From positions 434,001-498,000 of the forward strand of contig CAXBOO010000002.1 of the NCBI GenBank assembly GCA_963977425.1: 64,000 bases of DNA, given 5' to 3'. Position numbers and translations under genes: made by a program. The notes beneath the pieces were generated by a model. That model was given only the letters and a program-made list of their open reading frames with translations. It was not told where the DNA came from and searched no databases. The DNA is from CAXBOO01 sp963977425. Lineage in GTDB: Bacteria; Bacteroidota; Bacteroidia; Flavobacteriales_D; Luteibaculaceae. Positions 42,339 to 51,233 of this stretch are shown here, piece after piece (within the stretch, counting starts at the first letter, position 1; every line of letters starts with the position of its first letter).

Positions 42339-43189
42339 AACATTCTAACGCCCGTTTTACGACGGCGTTTTCTATCCATATTTACCCTATTGTCGAATTC
42401 TGCGCAACTATTTCTACGCATTGGACGGTGGATGTAATACTTTACTGCGAAAATAATTGGGTTGTATTTGCTATGGAAATAGTTTCTTCCAATACCGATA
42501 CTATCCAAATTTGAAAAATCGTAAAGTTGGATTTCTACACTCGGAACTAAAAACGTTTCTCTAGTTAGTTTGAAGCCAAAAGCCAACTTTGCATGCACCG
42601 CAACCTTAAAATTCTTTTCAGGAAAGGTATAATTAGCTACATCAGCATCTAATTCATAACTCTTTTTTCCGCCAAATCTAAAATCGCCATGTACGCCAAA
42701 TCCAGGCATGATAAAGCTGTAATTTGACATTTGAAAAATTCGGTTAAAGTTAAAATGAGCTGTAATATTTAAGTCATTGTACTTCGCATCCTCATCGTAA
42801 AAACGCAAGGTATCAGCTGTAGGATCTTGCGGAGAAAGCAAATAGGCATTCAACTCTTGATAATGCTTTAACTGCTTAAAAGCCAAGCCATAATCAATGT
42901 TATTTATTATTACGGCGTTGCGGAAATAATGAAAACGCCCCACTTCTCCATAAATTCCAAGGAAGGACGAAGACTTTACGTCGCCATAAAACAATGAGTC
43001 AGAACTTTGCTTCAAAAGCATGTTATCCTCATTGGTATTGTTAAGATTATATGTTGCTCCTAATCCAACAATCCAGCCAGTGTTAGGATACCCAGGTCTT
43101 TCCTCAAATAATGGGGTAAAAACTCTATCGTATTGAGCTTTGGCATACACTGCCGAAAAAAGCAAAATAATTGCAAGCAATCTTTTCAT
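42335..43189 (-). CDS. Putative outer-membrane beta-barrel protein
   Basis: A 284-residue protein with a signal peptide (LLAIILLFSAVYAKAQ, cut near residue 19). The mature part has alternating aromatic strands (GWIVGLGATYNLNN, FLGIYGEVGRFHYFRN, FNFNRIFQMSNYSFIMPGFGVHGDFRFGG) typical of small outer-membrane barrels. The C-terminus is basic (MDRKRRRKTGVRMF). No specific family was recognised; it resembles uncharacterised barrel proteins of Bacteroidota. It is 8 nt downstream of kmo and so shares an operon with two cytosolic tryptophan-breakdown genes, for which no functional reason is evident. Confidence 0.75.
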   Translation of the reverse strand: MKRLLAIILLFSAVYAKAQYDRVFTPLFEERPGYPNTGWIVGLGATYNLNNTNEDNMLLKQSSDSLFYGDVKSSSFLGIYGEVGRFHYFRNAVIINNIDYGLAFKQLKHYQELNAYLLSPQDPTADTLRFYDEDAKYNDLNITAHFNFNRIFQMSNYSFIMPGFGVHGDFRFGGKKSYELDADVANYTFPEKNFKVAVHAKLAFGFKLTRETFLVPSVEIQLYDFSNLDSIGIGRNYFHSKYNPIIFAVKYYIHRPMRRNSCAEFDNRVNMDRKRRRKTGVRMF

Positions 43190-43197
43190 AGTACAAA

Positions 43198-44547
43198 TTA
43201 AACAGACAATAGCATACGGTCAACTATTTCATTTTCTATTTCCTCAGAATCCCAAATAAGCTCAATGTCTTTTTTCAACATGATTTCATCCATTATTTCG
43301 GATTGCTTTTTACCGTTACGCAAAGCTATTCTATAAGGAGTATTGCTAAACGTTACTTGAGAATATAATGGCATCCATACCGTAGGATGTTTTTCAGCAA
43401 TTCGACGTTCTATTTTCTTGCGAAGTAAAAACTGAGGATTAGCTGTGCTGTCACGCATTTCCACATAATTATTCAACGACAGCTCTAAAATAGCATCGGT
43501 GTCGATTTTTCGTTTTTTGGCAAATCGAGCAAAAAGACCTTTTTGATTTTTTTCCTTCAATAAGCGTTGAAAAAGCAAATAGCAATCTTCCAATCCACTG
43601 TTCATACCTTGTCCGTAGAATGGTACAATAGCATGAGAGGCGTCGCCTAACAACAATACTTTATCTTCATATCCCCATGGTGTGCACTTGATGCTAACCA
43701 AAACGGAAGTTGGATTATTTTCAAAATCAGATTCTAAGTCCGGCATCAATTCACTAGCAGTAGGAAATACAGCGTTGAAAAAACGCCTCACGTTTTTACT
43801 GCTATCCAATGCTTTAAAGGATGTTTCTCCTTCAAACGGCATAAATAAAGTACAAGTAAAGCTTCCGTCTTGATTAGGCAAAGCGATAAGCATAAAATTA
43901 CCACGAGGCCAAATATGGAGCCCATCAGCTGGAAGTATATGTTTACCATTTACAGATGGAATGGTCAACTCTTTGTAACCATGCGACAAATATTTTTGAC
44001 TAAAATTAAACCGTTCGGTTTTCATCAATTCTTGCCTCAAAATGGAATACGCACCATCGGTACCATACACTTTATCAAAACTACTTGACTGCACCGTTTT
44101 TAACTCACTATTTTCAAATTGGAGAGAGTTCTCTTCGAGATTAATCCCTAAACATTTTTCCTCAAAGTGTAGCGTGATGTTATCGTTACTCTCGCATTCG
44201 GCAAGTAAAAGTTTATTGAAATTGGCTCTCGAAATTGAATAAATGCATTGTTTTTCATTACCATAAGGCTGAAAAGCTGCACCATCTTCAGTATGGATGT
44301 ATCGACCATACATAGCTGTTGAACAATCAATAACTTTTTCAGACAATCCTAATTCTGAAAGCGCTGTTATACCCCTAGTAGACAAAGCCATATTAATGGA
44401 TCTACCGGCCTCCATTTCAGCATTTTTAGGATTTGGTCTACGCTCGTAAACATCAACTTTATGCCCCAATTTGGCCATAAATAAAGCTTGAGTACACCCT
44501 ACGAGTCCTCCTCCAACAACGGCAATATTTTCAGAATTTCTTACCAA
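43198..44547 (-). CDS. kmo: Kynurenine 3-monooxygenase
   Basis: A flavoprotein that hydroxylates L-kynurenine to 3-hydroxykynurenine using NADPH and O2, a step of NAD synthesis or tryptophan breakdown. The 449 residues show the FAD-binding VVGGGLVGCTQALFMAKLGHKVDVYE, RSINMALSTRGITAL, the DG motif in YGTDGAYSILRQ, LIALPNQDGSFTCTLFMP, and the second flavin motif LLGDASHAIVPFYGQGMNSGLEDC. All match KMO rather than a generic aromatic hydroxylase. The start codon adjoins the kynU stop, so the two enzymes of the pathway are co-expressed. Confidence 0.94.
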   Translation of the reverse strand: MVRNSENIAVVGGGLVGCTQALFMAKLGHKVDVYERRPNPKNAEMEAGRSINMALSTRGITALSELGLSEKVIDCSTAMYGRYIHTEDGAAFQPYGNEKQCIYSISRANFNKLLLAECESNDNITLHFEEKCLGINLEENSLQFENSELKTVQSSSFDKVYGTDGAYSILRQELMKTERFNFSQKYLSHGYKELTIPSVNGKHILPADGLHIWPRGNFMLIALPNQDGSFTCTLFMPFEGETSFKALDSSKNVRRFFNAVFPTASELMPDLESDFENNPTSVLVSIKCTPWGYEDKVLLLGDASHAIVPFYGQGMNSGLEDCYLLFQRLLKEKNQKGLFARFAKKRKIDTDAILELSLNNYVEMRDSTANPQFLLRKKIERRIAEKHPTVWMPLYSQVTFSNTPYRIALRNGKKQSEIMDEIMLKKDIELIWDSEEIENEIVDRMLLSV

Positions 44548-45825
44548 TTACTTTTTATAGAACGCTTCTATAATTTTTAATGTTTCGCAAATGTCCATAA
44601 AGTTATTGTACAATGGTACCGGCGCCAATCGAATTACGTTTGGTTTTCGATAATCAGGCACGACTCCTTCTGAACACATATAATCAAACAATTCTTTTGC
44701 CTGATCTTTTACATAAATAGAAACTTGACTACCTCTTTCAGACATAGATTTAGGACTGATTATTTCAAAATACGCACCTCCAAGTTTTGCGTTCAAATCA
44801 TGCAAACCTGCAGCCAAGTATTCAGATAATCTATCTCTTTTAGAAAACAATTTTTCTTTACCAGCATCCAAAAACAAAGACAAACTAGCTGCAATTGGCG
44901 CAATAGCCAAGGCTGGTCCATTACTCTGTTGCCATCCGTCAGCACCTTCCATAGGAACAAACTTTTTGTCCATATTGAATCTCGTTTTTTGCTCGTAACC
45001 CCACCAACCGGCCATTCTTGGCAAGTTGCTTTTGTGGTGCTTTTCGTGCACAAAAATTCCTGATGGCGCTCCAGGACCACTGTTCATATATTTATACGTG
45101 CACCAGCAAGCAAAATCTACGTTCCAATCATGCAATTGGCACTCTACATTTCCTGCAGCATGGGCCAAATCCCAACCAACAACTATATTTTTACTTTGAG
45201 CAAATTGAGTTATTGCAGGCATATCCAAAACTTGACCTGAGTAATAATTAAGTCCACCAACCAACATCAATGCCGTATCGTCGGCATGTTTATCGATAAA
45301 TGCTTTGGTGGTGTCGGTATCAAACAACTTCCCTTCTGAATATGGTATTTCCAAAAGATTTTCTTCAGGATCAAGTCCTTGCAAACGCAAAAAACTTTCT
45401 ACAACATAGTAGTCAGACGGAAATGCTTTTTCTTCAATAATGATTTTCTTTTTTGTGCCATTTTGTTTGTAAAAAGAGCTCAACATTAAATGCAAATTGG
45501 TTGTAAGTCCGTTCATTACACTTACTTCACTCTCTTTAGCTCCCATCATGTAAGCAAACCCTTTTTTAGAGGCCGCATGGAGATTAAACCATTGATCTTC
45601 ACCAGTAAAATGTCCATCAACCGCTTCTGCTCCCCACTTATCTAAATGACGCTCTACAGCTTCCCTGCAGCGTTTGCTTTGCAATCCAAGAGAATTACCT
45701 GTGAAATACAATACAGGTTTCCCATTGTGTTGAGGAAAAATGAATTCTTCACGAAATGATTTCAAGTCACACTTTTCATCTTCCTTAGACGCCCATTCTT
45801 TGGTAAACTCCATAGCCATTAACAT
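44548..45825 (-). CDS. kynU: Kynureninase
   Basis: A PLP enzyme that splits kynurenine or 3-hydroxykynurenine into anthranilate or 3-hydroxyanthranilate plus alanine. The 425 residues include YFTGNSLGLQSKR near the start, VSVMNGLTTNLHLMLSSFY, IVVGWDLAHAAGNVECQLHDW (Asp219 and His222 of the PLP site), and the PLP lysine K245 in CWCTYKYMNSGPGAPSGIFVHE. The ATG at 45825 is used, but ATGs at residues 3 and 5 are possible too. With kmo adjacent, 3-hydroxyanthranilate is the expected product. Tryptophan dioxygenase and 3-hydroxyanthranilate dioxygenase are not in the window. Confidence 0.95.
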   Translation of the reverse strand: MLMAMEFTKEWASKEDEKCDLKSFREEFIFPQHNGKPVLYFTGNSLGLQSKRCREAVERHLDKWGAEAVDGHFTGEDQWFNLHAASKKGFAYMMGAKESEVSVMNGLTTNLHLMLSSFYKQNGTKKKIIIEEKAFPSDYYVVESFLRLQGLDPEENLLEIPYSEGKLFDTDTTKAFIDKHADDTALMLVGGLNYYSGQVLDMPAITQFAQSKNIVVGWDLAHAAGNVECQLHDWNVDFACWCTYKYMNSGPGAPSGIFVHEKHHKSNLPRMAGWWGYEQKTRFNMDKKFVPMEGADGWQQSNGPALAIAPIAASLSLFLDAGKEKLFSKRDRLSEYLAAGLHDLNAKLGGAYFEIISPKSMSERGSQVSIYVKDQAKELFDYMCSEGVVPDYRKPNVIRLAPVPLYNNFMDICETLKIIEAFYKK

Positions 45826-45892
45826 ACAAATTAGAAAAATTAAATTCTAGAAAAAGAAAAAACATTAATGTTGCAAAAACAATACTGCAACT

Positions 45893-47188
45893 ATGTCTAC
45901 TTATTCTGAATCGGCGAAGTTATTTGAAAAAGCCAAAACCCTAATGCCTGGAGGAGTAAATTCGCCTGTAAGAGCATTTAATTCAGTTGACGGCGAACCT
46001 ATTTTCATAAAAAAAGGAAAAGGCGCAAAAATTTGGGACGAAGACGGAAACGAATACATCGACTTTTGTGGTTCTTGGGGACCACTTATTTTAGGGCACT
46101 GCAATGAAAAAGTAGAAGCCAGTATTATAGACAGTGTAAAAAAAGGCCCCAGTTTTGGAGCTCCCACGGTTGCTGAAAATAGTTTAGCGCAGTTAATAAT
46201 AGACAACCACCGGTTTATAGAAAAAATACGCTTCACAAGTAGTGGAACAGAAGCCGTTATGTCGGCTTTACGTTTAGCAAGAGGCATTACCGGAAAAAGC
46301 AAAATATTGAAATTTGACGGCTGTTATCACGGGCACGTAGATTCGCTGCTGGTAAACGCTGGTAGTGGTTTAGCTACTTTGGGTACAGGCAGTTCTGCAG
46401 GTATTCCAGATTCATTCGCGAAAGAAACCGTAGTAGCTCCGCTAAATGATTTAGAGGCATTACACGAAGCTTTCAAAAGCTACGCTACAGAACTTGCAGC
46501 TGTTATTATAGAACCAATACCGGCTAATAACGGATTATTGGTGCAAAACGAATCTTACCTTAAAGAACTGAGAAAATTATGCACTGCCCACGATGTACTG
46601 CTTATTTTTGATGAAGTAATTTCTGGCTTTAGAGTTGGATTTGAAGGCGCTGCCGGACTGTACAACATAGAGCCAGATCTTATGACTTACGGAAAAATAA
46701 TTGGTGGTGGAATGCCCGTTGGTGCATATGGTGGTAAGACTGAATACATGGATATGGTAGCTCCTGTCGGCCCAGTTTATCAAGCAGGAACATTAAGCGG
46801 AAACCCCGTTGCAATGTCTGCTGGTTGGGCACAAATCAGCCAATGTTTAAACGATGGTTTCTACGACGATCAAAAAGAACGCACTGAATATTTTGCGGGG
46901 ATAATCAACCAACATTCTGAAGAAAATGGATTACCAATCAAACTAGTTACAGTTGGTTCTATTTTTTGGATGCACCACAATAGTGGAACGGCCATTCAGA
47001 AAGCAAGCGAAATAAAACCTGAGAAAAACAATTGGTTTCAAAAATGCCACCGAAAAATCATGGACGCTGGTGTTTATTTTGGACCTAGCGCATACGAAGT
47101 AGGTTTTGTTTCTGCAGCCCACGATAAAGAAACACTCAAAAAAGCTGCGGATGTAGTCAACTCTGTATTATTAACTTATTTCAAATAA
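45893..47188 (+). CDS. hemL: Glutamate-1-semialdehyde 2,1-aminomutase
   Basis: Converts glutamate-1-semialdehyde to 5-aminolevulinate in the tRNA-Glu-dependent C5 pathway of haem synthesis. The 431-residue class III PLP aminotransferase-fold enzyme has the PGGVNSPVRAF N-terminal signature, FTSSGTEAVMSALRLARG, the DGCYHGHVDSLLVNAGSG loop, DEVISGFRVG, and the PLP lysine K268 in TYGKIIGGGMPVGAYGG. GTLSGNP is also present. It is divergent from kynU. Its last 18 nt overlap the convergent UbiA-like gene, and a long hairpin begins about 19 nt beyond its stop. hemH is at 23389; hemA and the intervening genes are elsewhere. Confidence 0.96.
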   Translation: MSTYSESAKLFEKAKTLMPGGVNSPVRAFNSVDGEPIFIKKGKGAKIWDEDGNEYIDFCGSWGPLILGHCNEKVEASIIDSVKKGPSFGAPTVAENSLAQLIIDNHRFIEKIRFTSSGTEAVMSALRLARGITGKSKILKFDGCYHGHVDSLLVNAGSGLATLGTGSSAGIPDSFAKETVVAPLNDLEALHEAFKSYATELAAVIIEPIPANNGLLVQNESYLKELRKLCTAHDVLLIFDEVISGFRVGFEGAAGLYNIEPDLMTYGKIIGGGMPVGAYGGKTEYMDMVAPVGPVYQAGTLSGNPVAMSAGWAQISQCLNDGFYDDQKERTEYFAGIINQHSEENGLPIKLVTVGSIFWMHHNSGTAIQKASEIKPEKNNWFQKCHRKIMDAGVYFGPSAYEVGFVSAAHDKETLKKAADVVNSVLLTYFK

Positions 47189-47965
47189 CAAAGACAAAGC
47201 ATTCAAGACCAAAAAGCCATCGACTACAAAACTGTAGAAGATGGCTTTTGGTTTTTTAAAGTTTCTCCATATCAACATTGGCAACAAAACGCCATCGATA
47301 ATTAAGAGGGTATATTGTCCATTTATTACATCTAACCCCATTACAATTATTGACAGCATAATCAGTACGGATAAAAACTGTTTTCTGCTAAGTATCTTAG
47401 GAAGCGTAGCCTCGGTATCGGTATCCATATCTCTGAATTCAAAAAACAGAGTCAAAAAATAAACCAAAACAACAAAACGTAAAAATTCATTAGTTAATGC
47501 GGCATTTACAATCCAATCAAAAGGAGTAAAAAAGAAAATAACAAACGCCCACACCAAAGACACCAAAACTGTTTTTAATAACCCTAGGGCACGCAAAGGT
47601 TTATTACCAGGAATAAAACTGTAAGCAATACTTACTAACGCCAATATACTTCCCAATAATATTTGGCTCCATTGCAAAGTAAACGTTAGGATTAGACAAA
47701 CCAAAAAACCGGTTAATGCAAGTCCTTTTAAAAGCACAAGATGTTTGTTTATCCAATTATGTCTTTCATCATCAGTTGGAGGGTATGGCAACAACCAAAT
47801 ACGTTGAACATTGTACAAAAAAAGCGTACTAAAAAACACCAATGAGCCATCTAATAAATCGGCACTCCCATGAAAATGCTTTGCATAAGCATAATAATTA
47901 ATGCCTGCAGCAAACGATATCCAGAGATTGGAAAAACAAAGCGCTTTTAGCAGTGTTTTAATCAT
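47171..47965 (-). CDS. UbiA-like integral membrane protein
   Basis: A 264-residue protein with about eight membrane helices and a layout like UbiA prenyltransferases. The second Asp motif is kept as EFRDMDTDTEATLPKIL (D179, D181, D183), equivalent to the D-x-E-x-D region before KTLP. The first NDxxD motif is degenerate: at its place there is YNVQRIW (Asn52) and, further on, a PTDDERHNW loop. Loss of one diphosphate-binding motif makes the activity uncertain. Members without it are found as lone membrane proteins in Bacteroidota. The 3' end overlaps hemL, and hemL's probable terminator lies inside its coding region. Confidence 0.75.
   Translation of the reverse strand: MIKTLLKALCFSNLWISFAAGINYYAYAKHFHGSADLLDGSLVFFSTLFLYNVQRIWLLPYPPTDDERHNWINKHLVLLKGLALTGFLVCLILTFTLQWSQILLGSILALVSIAYSFIPGNKPLRALGLLKTVLVSLVWAFVIFFFTPFDWIVNAALTNEFLRFVVLVYFLTLFFEFRDMDTDTEATLPKILSRKQFLSVLIMLSIIVMGLDVINGQYTLLIIDGVLLPMLIWRNFKKPKAIFYSFVVDGFLVLNALSLLFEIS
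47207..47258 (+). terminator. Probable hemL terminator within the convergent UbiA-like gene
   Basis: A long hairpin: CCAAAAAGCCATC (47209-47221) pairs with GATGGCTTTTGG (47240-47251, one A bulged). Inside it CTACA and TGTAG pair around an AAAC loop (47224-47237). The plus strand then has a run of six T. It starts 18 nt beyond the hemL stop. Confidence 0.7.
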
Positions 47966-48011
47966 AAAGCAATGCTATGGAAAATATGGATATAACACGC
48001 AAAAAAACAGG

Positions 48012-48042
48012 TTACGCTATGCGGTCATAATCCTTATATTTG
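48012..48042 (+). promoter_or_regulatory. Probable gcvP promoter
   Basis: TATATTTG at 48035-48042 matches the -7 consensus exactly. The -33 region (GTTAC, 19 nt upstream) is only a partial match. The ATG of gcvP is 19 nt downstream of the -7 element, leaving a leader too short for a glycine riboswitch. Confidence 0.65.
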
Positions 48043-48061
48043 CACCCATTTTCTAAAACAT

Positions 48062-50920
48062 ATGTTAAGAGAGACTTTTACTTCACGTCACATTGGGCCA
48101 GCTCAAAGTGAGAAAGATGCAATGCTAAAAACCATTGGCATTAGCAGTTTGGATGCTTTAATAGATAAAACAATACCTAACAGCATCAGGTTAGAAAAGA
48201 TACCAAATCTTGAATCGCCTTTGAGTGAGTATGAGTACATCAATAACTTAAGGAAAATCGCTGCTAAAAACAAGCAGTACAAATCTTTCATCGGTCAAGG
48301 CTATTACGGAACCATTATTCCACCAGTTGTACAACGCAACGTACTAGAGAATCCGGGCTGGTACACTGCTTACACACCTTACCAAGCTGAAATCGCTCAA
48401 GGGCGACTTGAAGCTCTATTGAATTTCCAAACCATGATCATAGATCTTACAGGTTTGGAGTTAGCCAATGCATCTTTACTTGACGAAGCAACTGCTGCCG
48501 GAGAAGCTGCCCTTATGCTGCACGCAGCAAGAAAAGGAACAAAAAAGAAAGCCAATAAATTATTTATAGATCAAGCTTCTTTTGCTCAAACTATAGATGT
48601 AATCAAAACACGTACAGAAAACTACGGAGTAGAAATAGAAATAGGCGACTGGAAAAGTTTTGATTTTTCTGACGACTACTATGCCGTATTTGTTCAATAC
48701 CCTAACTCTGAAGGTAGTGTTGAAAATTACAAAGAGTTTGGACAAAAGCTAAACGATGCTAACATACCTTTTATAGTTGCTGCCGATTTGATGTCTTTGG
48801 CTCTTTTAGAAGAACCAGGTTCATGGGGAGCATCTGTAGTATTAGGTAACACTCAACGCTTTGGAGTCCCAATGGGCTTTGGTGGACCTCACGCTGCATA
48901 CTTTGCTACTAAAGAAGATTACAAAAGATTATTACCTGGTAGAATTATAGGTGTATCCGAGGACAGATTAGGAAAACCTGCACTTCGTATGGCTTTGCAA
49001 ACGCGTGAGCAACATATAAGAAGAGATAAAGCCACTTCAAACATCTGTACAGCACAAGCATTATTAGCCATTATGGCAAGTAGCTATGCTGTATTCCACG
49101 GACCTAGAGGTATAAAAAGCATCGCTCAACTTATTCATGCAAAAGCTGCCTTAGTAAAATCTTCTTTAGAAGAATTAGGATTTGAATTTGCTCACAAGCA
49201 CTTTTTCGACACACTTTGGATCAGCAACTTTGCTTACGACACCAATGCATTTAGAGCGCTTTGCGATGAAGCAGAAATTAATTTCTGGGTAAATGGCAAC
49301 AACATCGGTATTGCACTTGATGAAGCTACTACACCTGAAGATGTCAAAAATCTAATTTCAGTTTTTGAAAAAATTTCAGGAAAACAAGCTACCACAAATG
49401 TTGGTAGACATTTCGACTACCCTAATTCTGACTTTGGTGGTTTAGCTAGAACATCTGACTATTTAACACACCCTATTTTCAACAAACATCATTCGGAAAC
49501 CGATATGATGCGTTACTTGAAAACTTTAGAAAACAAAGACATTTCATTGGTGCATGCTATGATTCCTTTAGGATCATGTACCATGAAACTAAATGCAGCA
49601 ACAGAACTGGCACCAATTACTTGGCCAGAATTTGCGCACATGCACCCATTTACTCCAAACGATCAAATAGGTGGATACAAACAACTTTTCAGTGAGTTAG
49701 AAAAAGACCTAGCAGAGATCACTGGATTTACTGCTGTTTCACTGCAGCCAAACTCTGGTGCGCAAGGAGAATACGCAGGTCTTTTAGCCATTAAAGCTTA
49801 CCACGCAGATCGAGGCGAAAGCAATAGAAACGTCATGCTTATCCCATCTTCTGCGCATGGAACCAATCCGGCTTCAGCAGTTATGGCTGGACTTAAAGTA
49901 GTCGTTACCGCTTGTGATGAAAAAGGCAATATCGACTTAAACGATTTAAGAGATAAAGCTGAACTTCATAAAGACAACCTAGCTGGTCTGATGGTTACAT
50001 ACCCAAGTACACACGGTGTATTTGAAGCTGAAATTTTGGACATCACTCAAATGATTCACGACAATGGTGGATTGGTATACATGGATGGTGCAAACATGAA
50101 TGCTCAAGTTGGACTAACCAACCCAGGTAGAATCAACGCAGATGTATGTCACCTTAACTTGCACAAAACGTTTGCTATTCCTCATGGTGGTGGTGGACCA
50201 GGTATGGGACCAATTTGTGTAAACGATAAATTAGCACCTTATTTAGCAAAACATGTATACCATACAGTAGGTGGAGAAAAAGGAACAACAGCTGTTTCTG
50301 CAGCCCCATGGGGTTCTGCATTGATTCTTATTATTTCACATGCCTATATCAAAATGTTGGGGCTTGATGGATTAACAGAATCAACTCGTGTAGCCATACT
50401 GAATGCTAACTACATCAAAGCAAGACTAGAAAAAGAATTCGATATACTATATACAGGTGTAAATGGTACAGTAGCACATGAAATGATTGTTGATCTTCGA
50501 CCATTTAAGAAATCGGCCAACATAGAAGCAGAAGATGTCGCTAAACGATTTATCGATTTTGGATTCCACGCTCCTACTTTATCTTTTCCAGTTGCAGGTA
50601 CCATCATGATAGAGCCAACAGAAAGTGAGTCTAAACATGAATTGGATAGATTTTGTGAGGCACTATTAACCATCAAACAAGAAATGATTGAGGTTATAGA
50701 AGGCAAACAAGACCCAATAGACAATACATTAAAGAATGCACCGCATACAGCTGAAGAAACTATTTGCGATTGGACGCACCCATACTCTCGTGAGCAAGCT
50801 GTATACCCAATGAGCAATCTTAAACAAAATAAGTTCTGGCCTTCTGTTAGTAGAGTAAACAACGCCGTTGGAGACAGAAACTTGATTTGCGCTTGTCCTT
50901 CTATTGAAGAGTACATGTAA
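48062..50920 (+). CDS. gcvP: Glycine dehydrogenase (decarboxylating), P-protein
   Basis: The PLP-dependent subunit of the glycine cleavage system; it decarboxylates glycine and passes the aminomethyl group to lipoylated H-protein. The 952 residues are the single-chain form, with both halves fused. The N-terminal half opens FTSRHIGPAQSEKDAMLKTIG and has GYYGTIIPPVVQRNVLENPGWYTAYTPYQAEIAQGRLEALLN. The C-terminal half has IPLGSCTMKLNA, LQPNSGAQGEYAGL, SAHGTNPASA, the PLP lysine in LNLHKTFAIPHGGGGPGMGP, and TVGGEKGTTAVSAAPWGSA. T-protein and H-protein genes are not in the window; LpdA (24456) may be the L-protein. A strong terminator follows. Confidence 0.97.
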   Translation: MLRETFTSRHIGPAQSEKDAMLKTIGISSLDALIDKTIPNSIRLEKIPNLESPLSEYEYINNLRKIAAKNKQYKSFIGQGYYGTIIPPVVQRNVLENPGWYTAYTPYQAEIAQGRLEALLNFQTMIIDLTGLELANASLLDEATAAGEAALMLHAARKGTKKKANKLFIDQASFAQTIDVIKTRTENYGVEIEIGDWKSFDFSDDYYAVFVQYPNSEGSVENYKEFGQKLNDANIPFIVAADLMSLALLEEPGSWGASVVLGNTQRFGVPMGFGGPHAAYFATKEDYKRLLPGRIIGVSEDRLGKPALRMALQTREQHIRRDKATSNICTAQALLAIMASSYAVFHGPRGIKSIAQLIHAKAALVKSSLEELGFEFAHKHFFDTLWISNFAYDTNAFRALCDEAEINFWVNGNNIGIALDEATTPEDVKNLISVFEKISGKQATTNVGRHFDYPNSDFGGLARTSDYLTHPIFNKHHSETDMMRYLKTLENKDISLVHAMIPLGSCTMKLNAATELAPITWPEFAHMHPFTPNDQIGGYKQLFSELEKDLAEITGFTAVSLQPNSGAQGEYAGLLAIKAYHADRGESNRNVMLIPSSAHGTNPASAVMAGLKVVVTACDEKGNIDLNDLRDKAELHKDNLAGLMVTYPSTHGVFEAEILDITQMIHDNGGLVYMDGANMNAQVGLTNPGRINADVCHLNLHKTFAIPHGGGGPGMGPICVNDKLAPYLAKHVYHTVGGEKGTTAVSAAPWGSALILIISHAYIKMLGLDGLTESTRVAILNANYIKARLEKEFDILYTGVNGTVAHEMIVDLRPFKKSANIEAEDVAKRFIDFGFHAPTLSFPVAGTIMIEPTESESKHELDRFCEALLTIKQEMIEVIEGKQDPIDNTLKNAPHTAEETICDWTHPYSREQAVYPMSNLKQNKFWPSVSRVNNAVGDRNLICACPSIEEYM

Positions 50921-50936
50921 ACGACACATCTTTATC

Positions 50937-50973
50937 AAAAAAAAGCTCAAGAAATTCTTGAGCTTTTTTTTTG
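50937..50973 (+). terminator. gcvP terminator
   Basis: GCTCAAGAA (50945-50953) pairs with TTCTTGAGC (50955-50963). It is flanked by eight A on the left and nine T on the right, so it can work on either strand. Confidence 0.88.
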
Positions 50974-51233
50974 CATAAAATCCAATAGTTCGTAAAACAT
51001 ATACCAAATCGTTTACCGAGGCAAAAAAGTCAGTTATCCGAAAAATAGAACCAAATCAAGATAATTAAAACAGGTTTTAGGTATTAACATAACAGAAAAA
51101 GGCCTTTTAAATTCAATTATTACCTATCAGGTTTACAATTTACCGCCCAAATTCTACCACAATTTAACTTCATTGTTTCTTCTAACTACATTTTAAGCAT
51201 TAAATTGGCTTAACTTTTAGTTAATAGAAAATT
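50974..51233. other. Gene-free interval upstream of the first T9SS cargo gene
   Basis: With the terminator this makes a 313-nt gap between gcvP and the cargo gene. It is AT-rich, holds no ORF with family features, no repeats and no tRNA. TAACTTTT at about 51213-51220, shortly before the ATG, is an imperfect -7 candidate. The similar gap 53238-53530 before the second cargo gene holds a terminator and a comparable TATCTTTT. Confidence 0.5.

Noticed and set aside
45901..46302. 133-codon minus-strand frame inside hemL
   Set aside because: Fully contained in hemL, with no domain and no promoter; read as a shadow of the PLP-enzyme codons.
48000..48061. Glycine riboswitch upstream of gcvP
   Set aside because: Only about 20 nt lie between the probable promoter and the ATG, too short for the two-aptamer glycine riboswitch, and no conserved core is visible.
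50410..50916. 168-codon minus-strand frame inside gcvP
   Set aside because: It lies opposite a well-conserved region of gcvP, has no recognisable domain, and the composition is that of an antisense shadow.
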